From NCBI GenBank assembly GCA_002786385.1, contig PGCN01000016.1:62001-126000 (forward strand): a stretch of 64,000 nucleotides of DNA, in the 5' to 3' direction. Below are positions 36,823 to 45,667 of the stretch, one piece after another. Position numbers and translations under genes: made by a program. Position 1 is the stretch's first letter. Each line of letters starts with the position of its first letter. Origin of the DNA: Flavobacterium sp. FEMGT703F (GTDB taxonomy: Bacteria > Bacteroidota > Bacteroidia > Flavobacteriales > Flavobacteriaceae). The notes beneath the pieces were generated by a model that saw nothing but the letters and a program-made list of their open reading frames with translations, was not told where the DNA came from and made no database searches.

Positions 36823-38094
36823 TTGAATTTTTTCAAGCAAATATGGCAAAAAGAATTGTTCAAGGTTACATCTTTGAATGGACTAAGTGTATTGATCAAA
36901 ATCATGGTTGGCTTTGTAACTTCGAAGGTTATTGCCGTTTTTATCGGTCCGGCCGGAATGGCATTGGTGGGTAATTTTCGGAATTTTATCACCGCCATTG
37001 AAAATTTAGGGATTTTGGGTTTTCAAAACGGAATCATCAAGTATGTAGCAGATTACCACAACCAAGAAGAAAAACAACGCTCATTTTTAGCTACGGTTAC
37101 GCTGACTATTTTACTCGTGGCCTCAGCACTTTCCATATTGCTTTTTTGTACAGCAACCTATTGGAATAACAATTTGTTTGGAACTGCTTTTCAGTATACT
37201 ACCATTTTTAAAGCCTTGGCACTTTGCTTGCCTTGGTACATCGGTTCTGTTTTTCTGACCGCTGTTTTGAACGGTTTTGAAGCCTATGGAAAAGTCATTA
37301 AAGTCAACATTATCGGGAACTTAATAGGCTTGTTTTTGTCGGGAGCCTTGGTGTATTATTACAAGGAATTCGGCGCACTTTTGGCGATAGTGTTAGCACC
37401 TGTATTCGTGTTTTTTATCACTTTGTACTATTTGTATCACCAACTTGACTATTTCCGTATTTCTTTCAGAAACTATAATGTTGATTTCCTTCGTCATCTT
37501 GCAGAATACTCGCTGATGGCTTTAGTCTCGGCAGTGGTTGGACCGATAGTGTTTTTGTCGCTGCGTAATACCATCATCCATACGCTGAGTTATGAAGCCG
37601 CCGGTTATTGGGAAGCGCTAACCCGAATCTCGTCCTATTACTTTTTGTTTTTGTCCACTATTTTAACGGTATATTATCTTCCTAAACTCTCCAAATCAGA
37701 AAGTGTCGCAGAAACCAAGTCGTTGTTTTGGAGTTACTTCAAAGGTATAGTGCCTTTCTTTTTAATCGGGTTGCTAGTGCTTTATGTTTTACGCGGGTAT
37801 TTTATTCCGGTATTATTTACCGATGCTTTTCTTCCGGTCTCCGAATTGTTTTTCTGGCAATTCATAGGTGATGCTTTTAAAGCGATGGCACTCATTTTGG
37901 GCTATCAGTTTTTTGCTAAAAAATTAACCAAAGCTTTTGTTGTTACCGAAATATTTTCATTTGCGGTGTTGTGGTTGTCGGGCCAATATCTTGTGAGTGT
38001 GTTTGGTATTGAAGGTATAGCGATGGCCAATGCCGTAACCTACGGATTGTATTTGATTACTTTATCGGTGTATTTTAGAAAGCAGTTGTTCTAA
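36823..38094 (+). CDS. wzx: O-antigen translocase (Wzx-like flippase)
   Basis: A 423-residue polytopic protein with about 12 predicted helices of the MOP/PST flippase type. The N-terminus FKVTSLNGLSVLIKIMVGFVT, followed by SKVIAVFIGPAGMALVGN, is the typical opening of Bacteroidota O-antigen translocases. The start codon is TTG at 36823, directly after the previous stop; the next ATG is inside the first helix. It moves lipid-linked oligosaccharides across the inner membrane. Its 3' end overlaps the convergent glycosyltransferase by 4 bp. Confidence 0.85.
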   Translation: MNFFKQIWQKELFKVTSLNGLSVLIKIMVGFVTSKVIAVFIGPAGMALVGNFRNFITAIENLGILGFQNGIIKYVADYHNQEEKQRSFLATVTLTILLVASALSILLFCTATYWNNNLFGTAFQYTTIFKALALCLPWYIGSVFLTAVLNGFEAYGKVIKVNIIGNLIGLFLSGALVYYYKEFGALLAIVLAPVFVFFITLYYLYHQLDYFRISFRNYNVDFLRHLAEYSLMALVSAVVGPIVFLSLRNTIIHTLSYEAAGYWEALTRISSYYFLFLSTILTVYYLPKLSKSESVAETKSLFWSYFKGIVPFFLIGLLVLYVLRGYFIPVLFTDAFLPVSELFFWQFIGDAFKAMALILGYQFFAKKLTKAFVVTEIFSFAVLWLSGQYLVSVFGIEGIAMANAVTYGLYLITLSVYFRKQLF

Positions 38095-39230
38095 TTGCTT
38101 TTGGTCCACACCGAAATGTATTTTTCAGCTATTTTTTTGTAGTGATGTTCTCGTTCAATAAAAGCTCGAGCATTTTTTCCGATAGCCATTATCATTTCCG
38201 GGTTTTCAATCAAAGCCGAAAGTTCCGCCACCAAATAATCTACATCGGATAAGGCATTAACAGCCACTCTTTCCTTTAAATCATAGTGTTTTTCAAATAG
38301 GGCAGAAGCATTGGTAAAAACCACTTTGCCTTTCGCCATCGCTTCTAACGCATTGTACCCTTGGTCATGACCATAGAGTTGATCTAATATGATGTGTGAT
38401 CGGTTGTAACGGTTAATGTATTCCGCATAGGGCACATTTTCGGTAACTGTGATAGTCACTTTTTCCGGATATTTTTCTTGGATAATAGTCAAGGCTTTTT
38501 CAAAAAAATCATTGCCTTTTTTAAAGTAACTTTCTCGGTTGATGCCATGGAAAATTTCAATGGTATCGTCAATTTCCATCGGGATGTAGTCGAGTTTATC
38601 CAAGTTAATCGGATTCGGAATCAGGCCCAAATACTTTGGTTGGTTTTGCCATGGCAGATGATAATCTAAATCAGAAGCCATTACGCCACTACATTTTTCT
38701 TGGATAAAATGGTGGAGTTTTTTGAACGATGGTGTTCGGAACTTCAACACATTCGAAAAGGCTTTGTCGGCAATTTTACCCGCTAAATACGGCTGAACTA
38801 TCGAAGGATTGTCCGGATGGTTGAAATTGTAATTCACATGCACATAATCGTCGCCGCAACTCAGCAAAAACACTTTTGTATTGTGGCGAAATAAATAGTT
38901 CAGGATTTTAGTTTCATACCGATAATCGCAATAAAAACTATTTTCATTAATCAGCTGCACTACATCAAAACCTTGAAAATAAGCTTGGTTTTTGCAAAAT
39001 TGCCGATAAGTGAAATAAGAAGTTAAATCAAAACCGGTCAGTTGTAAAACGGCCAATTTTACTTTTTTCAGCAATCCGCTATCCCATTTCTTTACCAACG
39101 GAAAATCGACCGGATACGCCTTAAAACCATCATTGAAACCCAAAATAGTTACGTCGTGTCCCAAAGAAAGCAAACCTTCTTTTAAAGAATTGTGTAGCCG
39201 ACTGTATTCTCCGATGAGTAAAATCTTCAT
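38091..39230 (-). CDS. Glycosyltransferase (GT4-like)
   Basis: A 379-residue protein; the ATG at 39230 (MKILLIGEYSRLHNS) is chosen over the extension to 39380, which has no glycosyltransferase-like sequence. It begins with a GT-B-type Rossmann strand and ends with a nucleotide-sugar region: YGHDQGYNALEAMAKGKVVFTN is the acceptor/donor loop, and the family E-x7-E motif is imperfect. The sugar is unknown. It converges on wzx. Confidence 0.75.
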   Translation of the reverse strand: MKILLIGEYSRLHNSLKEGLLSLGHDVTILGFNDGFKAYPVDFPLVKKWDSGLLKKVKLAVLQLTGFDLTSYFTYRQFCKNQAYFQGFDVVQLINENSFYCDYRYETKILNYLFRHNTKVFLLSCGDDYVHVNYNFNHPDNPSIVQPYLAGKIADKAFSNVLKFRTPSFKKLHHFIQEKCSGVMASDLDYHLPWQNQPKYLGLIPNPINLDKLDYIPMEIDDTIEIFHGINRESYFKKGNDFFEKALTIIQEKYPEKVTITVTENVPYAEYINRYNRSHIILDQLYGHDQGYNALEAMAKGKVVFTNASALFEKHYDLKERVAVNALSDVDYLVAELSALIENPEMIMAIGKNARAFIEREHHYKKIAEKYISVWTKSN

Positions 39231-39297
39231 TATCTTCCTATATTTACACAGCCAAAATAACCGCTGCGTTTTAAATACGTTGCAATATAAGTAAGAA

Positions 39298-40380
39298 ATG
39301 AACAACAATCGCAAAATCGCTATAGTTTCCGCTTCACTGGGTGTTGGCGGTGCCGAGCGTTTTGCAGCTATGTTAGGCACTATGTTGCACGGTTTGGGAT
39401 ACGAAATTCACCACCTTATTATTCTCGATTTTGTGACTTATGAGTATGAAGGGAAATTGGTCAATTTGGGAAAAATGTTTGCCCAAGAACAAGGTGTTTT
39501 CCGCGCGGTTAAAAAGGGAAAATACATCGCGCGCTATTTGCACGACAACCAAATTGATACGATTATCGATCTTCGTTCCCGACCGATGTTAGTCCGCGAA
39601 ATTTTTACTAAATGGATTTACGGACAACGAAAAGCGTACTTTATGGTGCACAGTTCTAATTTGGACATGTACTTTCCTAAGTCGCGATTTTGGACAAAAT
39701 ACCTTTACTCGAAAGCCACTAAAATCGTAACAGTTTCCAAAGCGGTAGAGCAGAAAATCAAGCAACAATATGGTTTGACCAATACAAAAACGATTTATAA
39801 TCCGGTGATTTTTCCGGATGCGGTAAACGATAAACCAAGTGGTTTGCCCGAAACCTATTTTTTGTTTTTTGGCCGATTGGAAAATGCTATCAAGAACTTA
39901 TCGCTCTTACTTGAGGCTTATGAATTGTCGGAGGCGAAGCAAAAAGGCGTATCCATGATTTTACTGGGCGATGGCTCAGATAAAGATACAATAGCGGGAA
40001 AAATTCAGCAAAAACAACTCAGTTCGTTTGTTAAAATTATTCCTTTTCAAAAAGAAGTTTTGCCTTTCATCCAACACGCTAAAGCTACCGTTTTAACCAG
40101 TCGATACGAAGGCTTTCCAATGTCGTTAATAGAATCTTTAGCCGCCGGAACTCCGGTGATTTCAGTAGATTGTGAGAGCGGTCCGAATGAAATTGTGCGG
40201 AATGAAGTTAACGGTTTGTTAGTCGAAAACCACAAGCCGCAAGCCTTAGCCAACGCGATGAATTTGTTCATAGCCGACGAAAATTTATACCGAAACTGTA
40301 AAAATAACGCCAAGCAAAGCGTAGAACATTTATCTTTGAATGCCATTACACAAGCTTGGCAACAATTATTAAACGAATAA
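39298..40380 (+). CDS. Glycosyltransferase family 4 (GT-B)
   Basis: A 360-residue GT-B enzyme. The start is GVGGAERFAAMLGTML, a classical GT4 N-terminal loop. The donor region is LLGDGSDKDTI and TSRYEGFPMSLIESLAAGTPVISVDCESGPNEIV, with the E-x7-E-like pair in the EGFPMSLIE segment. It adds a sugar to the repeating unit from a nucleotide-sugar donor. The FdtA-like gene begins at the base after its stop. Confidence 0.85.
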   Translation: MNNNRKIAIVSASLGVGGAERFAAMLGTMLHGLGYEIHHLIILDFVTYEYEGKLVNLGKMFAQEQGVFRAVKKGKYIARYLHDNQIDTIIDLRSRPMLVREIFTKWIYGQRKAYFMVHSSNLDMYFPKSRFWTKYLYSKATKIVTVSKAVEQKIKQQYGLTNTKTIYNPVIFPDAVNDKPSGLPETYFLFFGRLENAIKNLSLLLEAYELSEAKQKGVSMILLGDGSDKDTIAGKIQQKQLSSFVKIIPFQKEVLPFIQHAKATVLTSRYEGFPMSLIESLAAGTPVISVDCESGPNEIVRNEVNGLLVENHKPQALANAMNLFIADENLYRNCKNNAKQSVEHLSLNAITQAWQQLLNE

Positions 40381-40785
40381 ATGACCATTGTAGCCGATAT
40401 CAAAATACTGCCTATTCCCAAAATTCAGGACGTTCGTGGCAATCTTTCTGTCATCGAAGGCGATGTGATTCCGTTTGCCATGAAACGCGTTTATTATTTG
40501 TATGATGTGCCGAGTGGTGCTGAACGCGGCGGTCATTCACACAAAGTACAACAGGAATTTTTAGTGGCTTTGAGCGGCAGTTTTACGGTAGTGTTAACCG
40601 ATGGCAAAGACAAAATCTCGGTTACGCTCAATAAACCCAACGAAGGATTATGGATTCCGAATGGCATTTGGCGTGAATTGGAAAATTTTTCTTCCGGTTC
40701 GGTTTGTTTGGTGATTGCTTCTGATATCTTTGAAGAGGCAGATTACATCAGAGATTATAACGAATTCCTACTATCTAAAAACTGA
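40381..40785 (+). CDS. FdtA/QdtA-like sugar 3,4-ketoisomerase (cupin)
   Basis: A 134-residue cupin protein. The active-site block RGGHSHKVQQEFLVALSG at 49-66 holds H52 and H54, and the conserved tail YIRDYNEFL lies at 122-130. FdtA/QdtA isomerise dTDP-4-keto-6-deoxyglucose to the 3-keto sugar, which an FdtB/QdtB aminotransferase then aminates. The DegT gene at 35743 is the natural partner. RmlA/RmlB genes supplying the substrate are not in the window. It starts right after the previous stop and overlaps the next convergent gene by 15 bp. Confidence 0.8.
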   Translation: MTIVADIKILPIPKIQDVRGNLSVIEGDVIPFAMKRVYYLYDVPSGAERGGHSHKVQQEFLVALSGSFTVVLTDGKDKISVTLNKPNEGLWIPNGIWRELENFSSGSVCLVIASDIFEEADYIRDYNEFLLSKN

Positions 40786-41697
40786 ATTTCCTAAACCGTA
40801 GCCGGCAGCGGTATTTTTTATCCAAACCAAAAGACGCAAAATCGGATTCGGCATTTCCATTAAAATAGTTTTTTTCAAGCCCAATTCGTCTAAATCGATT
40901 TGGTTGTACAATTGTTTGGCTGTTTCGGTATCGCCGTTCAACTTGCATTTGATGACCGCAGAAAATCGGTTTTGATCAAGGAAATGTTTCAACTTGCTGT
41001 TCTCTTTTTCCAAAACAGCATATTTTTCAAAAGTATAAGGTTCAAAATAGTAGTGCCAATTTCTGGAAATACTGTTCGCATCGTAACGGTATTGGGCTAA
41101 TACAGTGCCGATAAAGCCAATAGTGTAGTGCAAACCGATGCGCATCCACAACTCGGTATCTTCGCCTTTTTTGATTTGTGTATCGAAAGTGCCGATTTTC
41201 TCAAAAACGCTTTTATGAATGACCGTAGCGGAAGTCCATAAGATGCATTCTTTACGACTCGCTTCAAAAAAATCCACGATTTGAAAATCGGTTATCTTGT
41301 CCAAGGCATATTGCGCCGGGATAATCTTTTTGGTGGTTTCAATCGCAACTGCACAGGAAAAAACTTTGTGATTGGGCAAAGCATCAATCTGTTTTTTGAA
41401 AGTAGTCAAAAAGTTCGGGAGCCAATAATCATCTGCATCTAAAAAGCAAATAAAATCGCCTTGAGCCTTTGCAATACCTTCATTTCTAGCCACCGCAACG
41501 CCTTCATTTTCTTTTCGGAAATAGCGAATTCGACTGTCGTTAAAACCTTGGATTACAGTTTCGCTTTCATCGGTTGAACCGTCATTAATCAGGATGATTT
41601 CAAAATCGGTGTACGTTTGTGCCAATACACTTTTAAGTGTTTCGCCAACAAAAGAAGCCTTGTTGTAAACCGGAATGATGACAGAGAAAAACGGCAT
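40771..41697 (-). CDS. Glycosyltransferase family 2
   Basis: A 308-residue GT-A enzyme with no strong membrane helix. The start FSVIIPVYNKASFVGETL, the nucleotide-binding NDGSTD and the metal-binding DADDYW triad in CFLDADDYWLPNF are classical GT2 features. It transfers a sugar to the glycan in the cytosol. Its start overlaps the stop of the next GT2 (41697), and its end overlaps the FdtA-like gene. Confidence 0.88.
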   Translation of the reverse strand: MPFFSVIIPVYNKASFVGETLKSVLAQTYTDFEIILINDGSTDESETVIQGFNDSRIRYFRKENEGVAVARNEGIAKAQGDFICFLDADDYWLPNFLTTFKKQIDALPNHKVFSCAVAIETTKKIIPAQYALDKITDFQIVDFFEASRKECILWTSATVIHKSVFEKIGTFDTQIKKGEDTELWMRIGLHYTIGFIGTVLAQYRYDANSISRNWHYYFEPYTFEKYAVLEKENSKLKHFLDQNRFSAVIKCKLNGDTETAKQLYNQIDLDELGLKKTILMEMPNPILRLLVWIKNTAAGYGLGNSVFR

Positions 41698-42593
41698 TAG
41701 CGGAGATTTAGTTTACAAAAATAACCTAAACGATACAAATCGAATACGAATAACAAAGGCTTAGCCGATAACAATTGTTTGGTCATCAACGATTGGCTGA
41801 TTCGGAAACAAAAAGCGGCCAGTCTCGTCAAACCGAATTTACTGATTTTCGCGTATGTTCGAGTCAAAGCCGTGTCTTCAGCTTGTAAAATTTGATGGTC
41901 CAAAATCCATTGTAGGTTTTGTAACGAGCTGTGGAATTTCTCCAAAAAAATAGCAGAACTTTCTAAATTCAAGTGAAAAGCTTCATTTTCTAAATGGATA
42001 ATCGGAATGCGATGCTTTTTCAATTCCAAAATAAAAACCAAGTCTTCGTAGCCGTATTGGTAAATGGCAGTGTTGAACGGATGTTCTAATAAGACCGTTT
42101 TGCGAATCAATATGTTCGAAATCAAACAATAATCATACGGATGAGATTGTCGTTTGGACAGCGGAATTTCTTCCCGACTTTTCCCGAAAACCCAACGCAA
42201 CAGTTGTGATTTTTCAGGTTTTTCAGCTCGGTATTGCAAGCCGCCAAAGTAAACGGAATGATTGCTGTTTTGAATTTGATGGATATAGTTTTGAATGAAT
42301 CCTTTCGATTTAGGAAACATATCGCAATCCATCAACAATACCCAATCGAATTGGGCTTTTTGAATTAATGCATTCCGATTTTGTCCGCGTCCTAAATTAG
42401 TATCGTTTCTCTCAAAGCGACAGTTGGATAAGAGGTTGGTTTTTTGATTGTTGTCGGTGTTCGAATTCAGCGGCGAAGCATCATCCTGAACAATAATTTC
42501 AAAGGCGATATCGGCTACCGACAATTGTTGGTGCAATTCCGTTACCAACGGTAAAGTGTTGTAATCGTATGTCGGAATTAGCACTGAAATCAT
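41697..42593 (-). CDS. Glycosyltransferase family 2 (galactosyltransferase-like)
   Basis: A 298-residue GT-A enzyme. ISVLIPTYDYNTLPL opens the fold; VQDDASP is the nucleotide pocket, and LLMDCDMFPKSKGF carries the metal-binding D-x-D. A C-terminal segment, YQYGYEDLVFILELKK, fits galactosyltransferase-type members. The donor is unknown. It is co-directional and one base overlapping with the next GT2, and diverges from the 2OG oxygenase gene. Confidence 0.82.
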   Translation of the reverse strand: MISVLIPTYDYNTLPLVTELHQQLSVADIAFEIIVQDDASPLNSNTDNNQKTNLLSNCRFERNDTNLGRGQNRNALIQKAQFDWVLLMDCDMFPKSKGFIQNYIHQIQNSNHSVYFGGLQYRAEKPEKSQLLRWVFGKSREEIPLSKRQSHPYDYCLISNILIRKTVLLEHPFNTAIYQYGYEDLVFILELKKHRIPIIHLENEAFHLNLESSAIFLEKFHSSLQNLQWILDHQILQAEDTALTRTYAKISKFGLTRLAAFCFRISQSLMTKQLLSAKPLLFVFDLYRLGYFCKLNLR

Positions 42594-42656
42594 TTAGAAA
42601 ACGGAATTAAATAATACCTTTACAAAGAAAATATATTTTTTGGCAACTATTACAAG

Positions 42657-43475
42657 ATGAACCGAATTGATTTAGCGAATTCCATTTTTGAAAAATTGCA
42701 AGCGCAAAAATCGCAGTTGCTAGCCAACTTTAATACAGAAAACACGCCTATTCGTTATGGTTTTGTAGATGACTTGCTGCCTGAAGCTGTGGCGCAGGAA
42801 ATTGCTGCCGTATTCCCCAAACCGGAAGCAATGGTACTCAAAAAAAGCTTGCGCGAAGACAAGTATATCGCGGCACAAATGAATTTATACCATCCGTTGC
42901 TGGAAGATATTATATATGCTTTTCAAGATCCGCGAATCGTAGCGTTAATCGGTGAAGTTTGTGGTATAGAGAAACCCATTCCCGACGAAAATTTATACGC
43001 CGGCGGAATTTCCTTAATGGGACAAAATCAGTTTTTGAATCCGCATTTAGACAATTCACACGACAAAGACCGCAACTTGTGGCGTGTGCTGAATTTGTTG
43101 TATTACGTCACACCGGATTGGCAGGAAGCTTATGGCGGCAATTTAGAACTTTGGCCCAACGGTTTGTCGCAATCGCCCATTACCATTCACAGTAAATTTA
43201 ATCGTTTGGCCATTATGGAAACCCACAGTCATTCGCTGCATTCCGTTTCTCCTGTGGTTTTTGACGGCTATCGTCGTTGTGTGTCGAATTATTATTTTTC
43301 CGAGAAACCATTGTTGGCAGAGGATACTTTTCACGTGACTTCTTTCCGCGGTCGTCCTGAAAACAAACTGGCCGATTTGATTTTACAAGCCGACACTTTC
43401 TTGAGAATGGGCATTCGAAAAGTCTTTAAAAAAGGCCTCAAAGAAAATCCACACGTTTATAAAAAAGACCAATAG
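42657..43475 (+). CDS. 2OG-Fe(II) oxygenase
   Basis: A 272-residue double-stranded beta-helix oxygenase. The iron triad is visible as H130-x-D132 in NPHLDNSH and H195 in SLHSVSPV, and the 2-oxoglutarate arginine is R206 or R207 in GYRRCVSNYYF. It resembles prolyl-4-hydroxylase-like sugar or peptide hydroxylases. In this locus it may hydroxylate a sugar or lipid carrier; that is inference. The next gene overlaps it by one base (TAGTG). Confidence 0.8.
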   Translation: MNRIDLANSIFEKLQAQKSQLLANFNTENTPIRYGFVDDLLPEAVAQEIAAVFPKPEAMVLKKSLREDKYIAAQMNLYHPLLEDIIYAFQDPRIVALIGEVCGIEKPIPDENLYAGGISLMGQNQFLNPHLDNSHDKDRNLWRVLNLLYYVTPDWQEAYGGNLELWPNGLSQSPITIHSKFNRLAIMETHSHSLHSVSPVVFDGYRRCVSNYYFSEKPLLAEDTFHVTSFRGRPENKLADLILQADTFLRMGIRKVFKKGLKENPHVYKKDQ

Positions 43476-44734
43476 TGCTAACCTTTATTCAAAAATACCG
43501 CTACTCGCTACTGTTAGTGCTCATCGGATTGCTTTGGTTGGAAGTGCTGAATGTGTTGTTGCAACTCGACCGACAGACTTTGTTGTATCCCGATGCTTCT
43601 AATTATTTGGAATCGGCTCAAAAGATGTATTTAAAATTTACCGGACACTATTACCGTCCGATGGTGATGGCTTTTATTACCGGTTTACCGTATTTGTTTG
43701 GGAGTTCTGATGCCGGTATTTTGCAATGGAGTTTAATAGTAAACGTCATGTGTTGGTTAGGTACTTCGTTATTGCTGTTTCAAATTGCCAAAGATTTTTT
43801 GAAAACGAAAGTAGCTTTTGTTGTGGCCATACTGCCGTTTTTTATTATCGGCAATGCGGTGCTCAATTACCATTTGCTTACGGAAAACATTTACACGTTT
43901 TGTATTGTTTTGGCCTTTTACAGTTTGTTTCGCTATTTCAAAACCAACAACTTTTGGTTTTTGTCCTTCAGCTTGTCTTTGTTGCTGTCTAGCATGCTAA
44001 TCAAACCCGGTGCGAAGTTTTTGGCGATATTAATTCTATTGTTTTTTATCAAAACCGTTTTAAAAAATTACAAAGCCAAAGCGATGATTTTACTTTACGG
44101 CAGTGTGTTGATGATTTTGATTCAACTGGTCGGAATGAAAGTCCAATACGGCGATTTTACCATCAGTTACATTGACGGCGTTACCTATCACAATTACTTG
44201 TTCAGCAAAGCGGAATGTTTTAAAAACGGCAAGGAATACCATCAAATCAACAATCCCAGAGCGGAGTATTTGTTCAGTTTGCTTTTTACGGACCAAAAAC
44301 GAGTGGCTAAAGAAGATGCGATTCACCAAATCAAAACTAACTTTCCCAATGTGGTTAAAGCGTATTTTGACAACCTTTTGGAAAATACCAAATCGGGTAA
44401 TGCCTGTGTTTTCGATTTAGAAAATAAAAAAAGAAGTAGCGATTTTACTTTTTGGAAAACTGTCGCTTTTAACTTGTCCAAATGGCAAAACCGATTGTTT
44501 ACCGTGTTAGGCGTTTTGGTTTCTCTTTATTTTGTGCGAAAGATTTTTGCAACAAAATCGCTTTACGCTTTGATGGCGCTGTTTGTATTGTATACGATAA
44601 TTTTATCGGGAATATCCTGCGGTCAAGGCGATCGCTTTCATGTGATAACTTTCCCGATTGTCTTCTTGCTTTTGGCTAAAGCATTAATCGAAACCGACCG
44701 ATTTAAACGGTTTTCTGCACTACTTCAAAAATAG
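43475..44734 (+). CDS. GT-C-like multi-pass membrane protein
   Basis: A 419-residue protein with about 10 predicted helices, starting with GTG at 43475. The first periplasmic loop carries YPDASNYLESAQ, an acidic motif position used by GT-C glycosyltransferases, and LTENIYTF resembles the second. It likely moves sugar from a polyprenol-phosphate donor, but no named family is certain. It overlaps ftsE by 32 bp. Confidence 0.62.
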   Translation: MLTFIQKYRYSLLLVLIGLLWLEVLNVLLQLDRQTLLYPDASNYLESAQKMYLKFTGHYYRPMVMAFITGLPYLFGSSDAGILQWSLIVNVMCWLGTSLLLFQIAKDFLKTKVAFVVAILPFFIIGNAVLNYHLLTENIYTFCIVLAFYSLFRYFKTNNFWFLSFSLSLLLSSMLIKPGAKFLAILILLFFIKTVLKNYKAKAMILLYGSVLMILIQLVGMKVQYGDFTISYIDGVTYHNYLFSKAECFKNGKEYHQINNPRAEYLFSLLFTDQKRVAKEDAIHQIKTNFPNVVKAYFDNLLENTKSGNACVFDLENKKRSSDFTFWKTVAFNLSKWQNRLFTVLGVLVSLYFVRKIFATKSLYALMALFVLYTIILSGISCGQGDRFHVITFPIVFLLLAKALIETDRFKRFSALLQK

Positions 44735-45386
44735 TGTTGTCCTCGCATTTCAAGGTTTTTGATGGGAATTTCATCAACAATGCATAATCGTGCGTAGCCA
44801 TGATTACGGTTTTGCCGTTCTCGTTGATTTTTCGCAATACGCCCAAAACTTCAGCGCTCGTTTGCGGATCTAAGTTTCCGGTAGGTTCATCGGCCAAAAT
44901 CAATTCGGGATCGTTCAGCAAAGCTCGGGCAATGGCCACTCTTTGTTGTTCTCCACCCGAAAGTTGGTGTGGCATTTTGTTGGCAATGCCTTTTAAACCT
45001 ACGCGGTCTAAAACGTCATCAATTTTATCTTGCATTTCTTGTTTGTCTGTCCAGCCGGTTGCTTTCAACACAAACAACATATTTTCGTTAACGCTTCGGT
45101 CTAACAACAATTGGAAATCTTGAAATACTATTCCGATTTTACGTCTCAAAAACGGAATGTCTTTCTCTTTTAAATTTACCAAATCATAGCCTACAATAGT
45201 ACCGCTGCCTTCTGTTAAAGGCAAATCGCCGTAAAGCGTTTTCATAAAACTACTTTTGCCGGTCCCGGTTTTACCAATGATATAAAGGAATTCACCTTCT
45301 TTTACTTCCAAGTTGACTTGTGATAAAATCACACGATTTTCTTGATAAATGGTAACGTTTTTCAATGACAAAACTGTTGCTGACAT
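44703..45386 (-). CDS. ftsE: Cell-division ABC ATPase FtsE
   Basis: A 227-residue ABC ATPase. Walker A is GKTGTGKSS at 38-46, the Q-loop FQD lies at 88-90, LSGGEQQR at 142-149, Walker B LILADEP at 162-168 and the switch His at 199. The layout and YDLVNLKEKDIPFLRRKIG match FtsE, which with FtsX couples the divisome to peptidoglycan hydrolysis. ftsX is not adjacent. The 280 bp upstream (45387-45667) holds purine-pyrimidine tracts and the promoter of the next gene. Confidence 0.9.
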   Translation of the reverse strand: MSATVLSLKNVTIYQENRVILSQVNLEVKEGEFLYIIGKTGTGKSSFMKTLYGDLPLTEGSGTIVGYDLVNLKEKDIPFLRRKIGIVFQDFQLLLDRSVNENMLFVLKATGWTDKQEMQDKIDDVLDRVGLKGIANKMPHQLSGGEQQRVAIARALLNDPELILADEPTGNLDPQTSAEVLGVLRKINENGKTVIMATHDYALLMKFPSKTLKCEDNTIFEVVQKTV

Positions 45387-45615
45387 GGCTAATTGGGTTT
45401 ATTGGGTAAAAGTAATAAAGATAAGGCTTGATTTCAAAATATATTTTTAAAATTGGTTTGGAGAGAAATAATAATGGAGGGATAAACGATTAGATGAGAG
45501 ATAATAGACGGATTGATAAAAGAAAGAGTCGTTTTGGTGTCTCACATCTCTTAGTCTCTCGTCTCTTCGTCTAAAAAAATTGTTTACAACAATGTTTATA
45601 ATAAATAACAGGCTT

Positions 45616-45647
45616 TTTGCGTTATAGGTTTTAGAGTAATATTTTTG
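45616..45647 (+). promoter_or_regulatory. Promoter of the large TPR gene
   Basis: TTTG at 45616-45619 and TATTTTTG at 45640-45647 are 20 nt apart, an excellent match to the Bacteroidota consensus. The start codon is 20 nt downstream. Confidence 0.7.
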
Positions 45648-45667
45648 AATAAATAAAAAAATTCACC

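Noticed and set aside
38091-39380. Longer form of the glycosyltransferase starting upstream of 39230
   Set aside because: The extension has no glycosyltransferase sequence and overlaps the start of the divergent gene at 39298; the ATG at 39230 begins the usual MKILLIGEYS fold.
45387-45667. Possible small gene or RNA between ftsE and the TPR gene
   Set aside because: Only short purine/pyrimidine tracts and a promoter are seen; no start codon with a family-like frame and no structured RNA.
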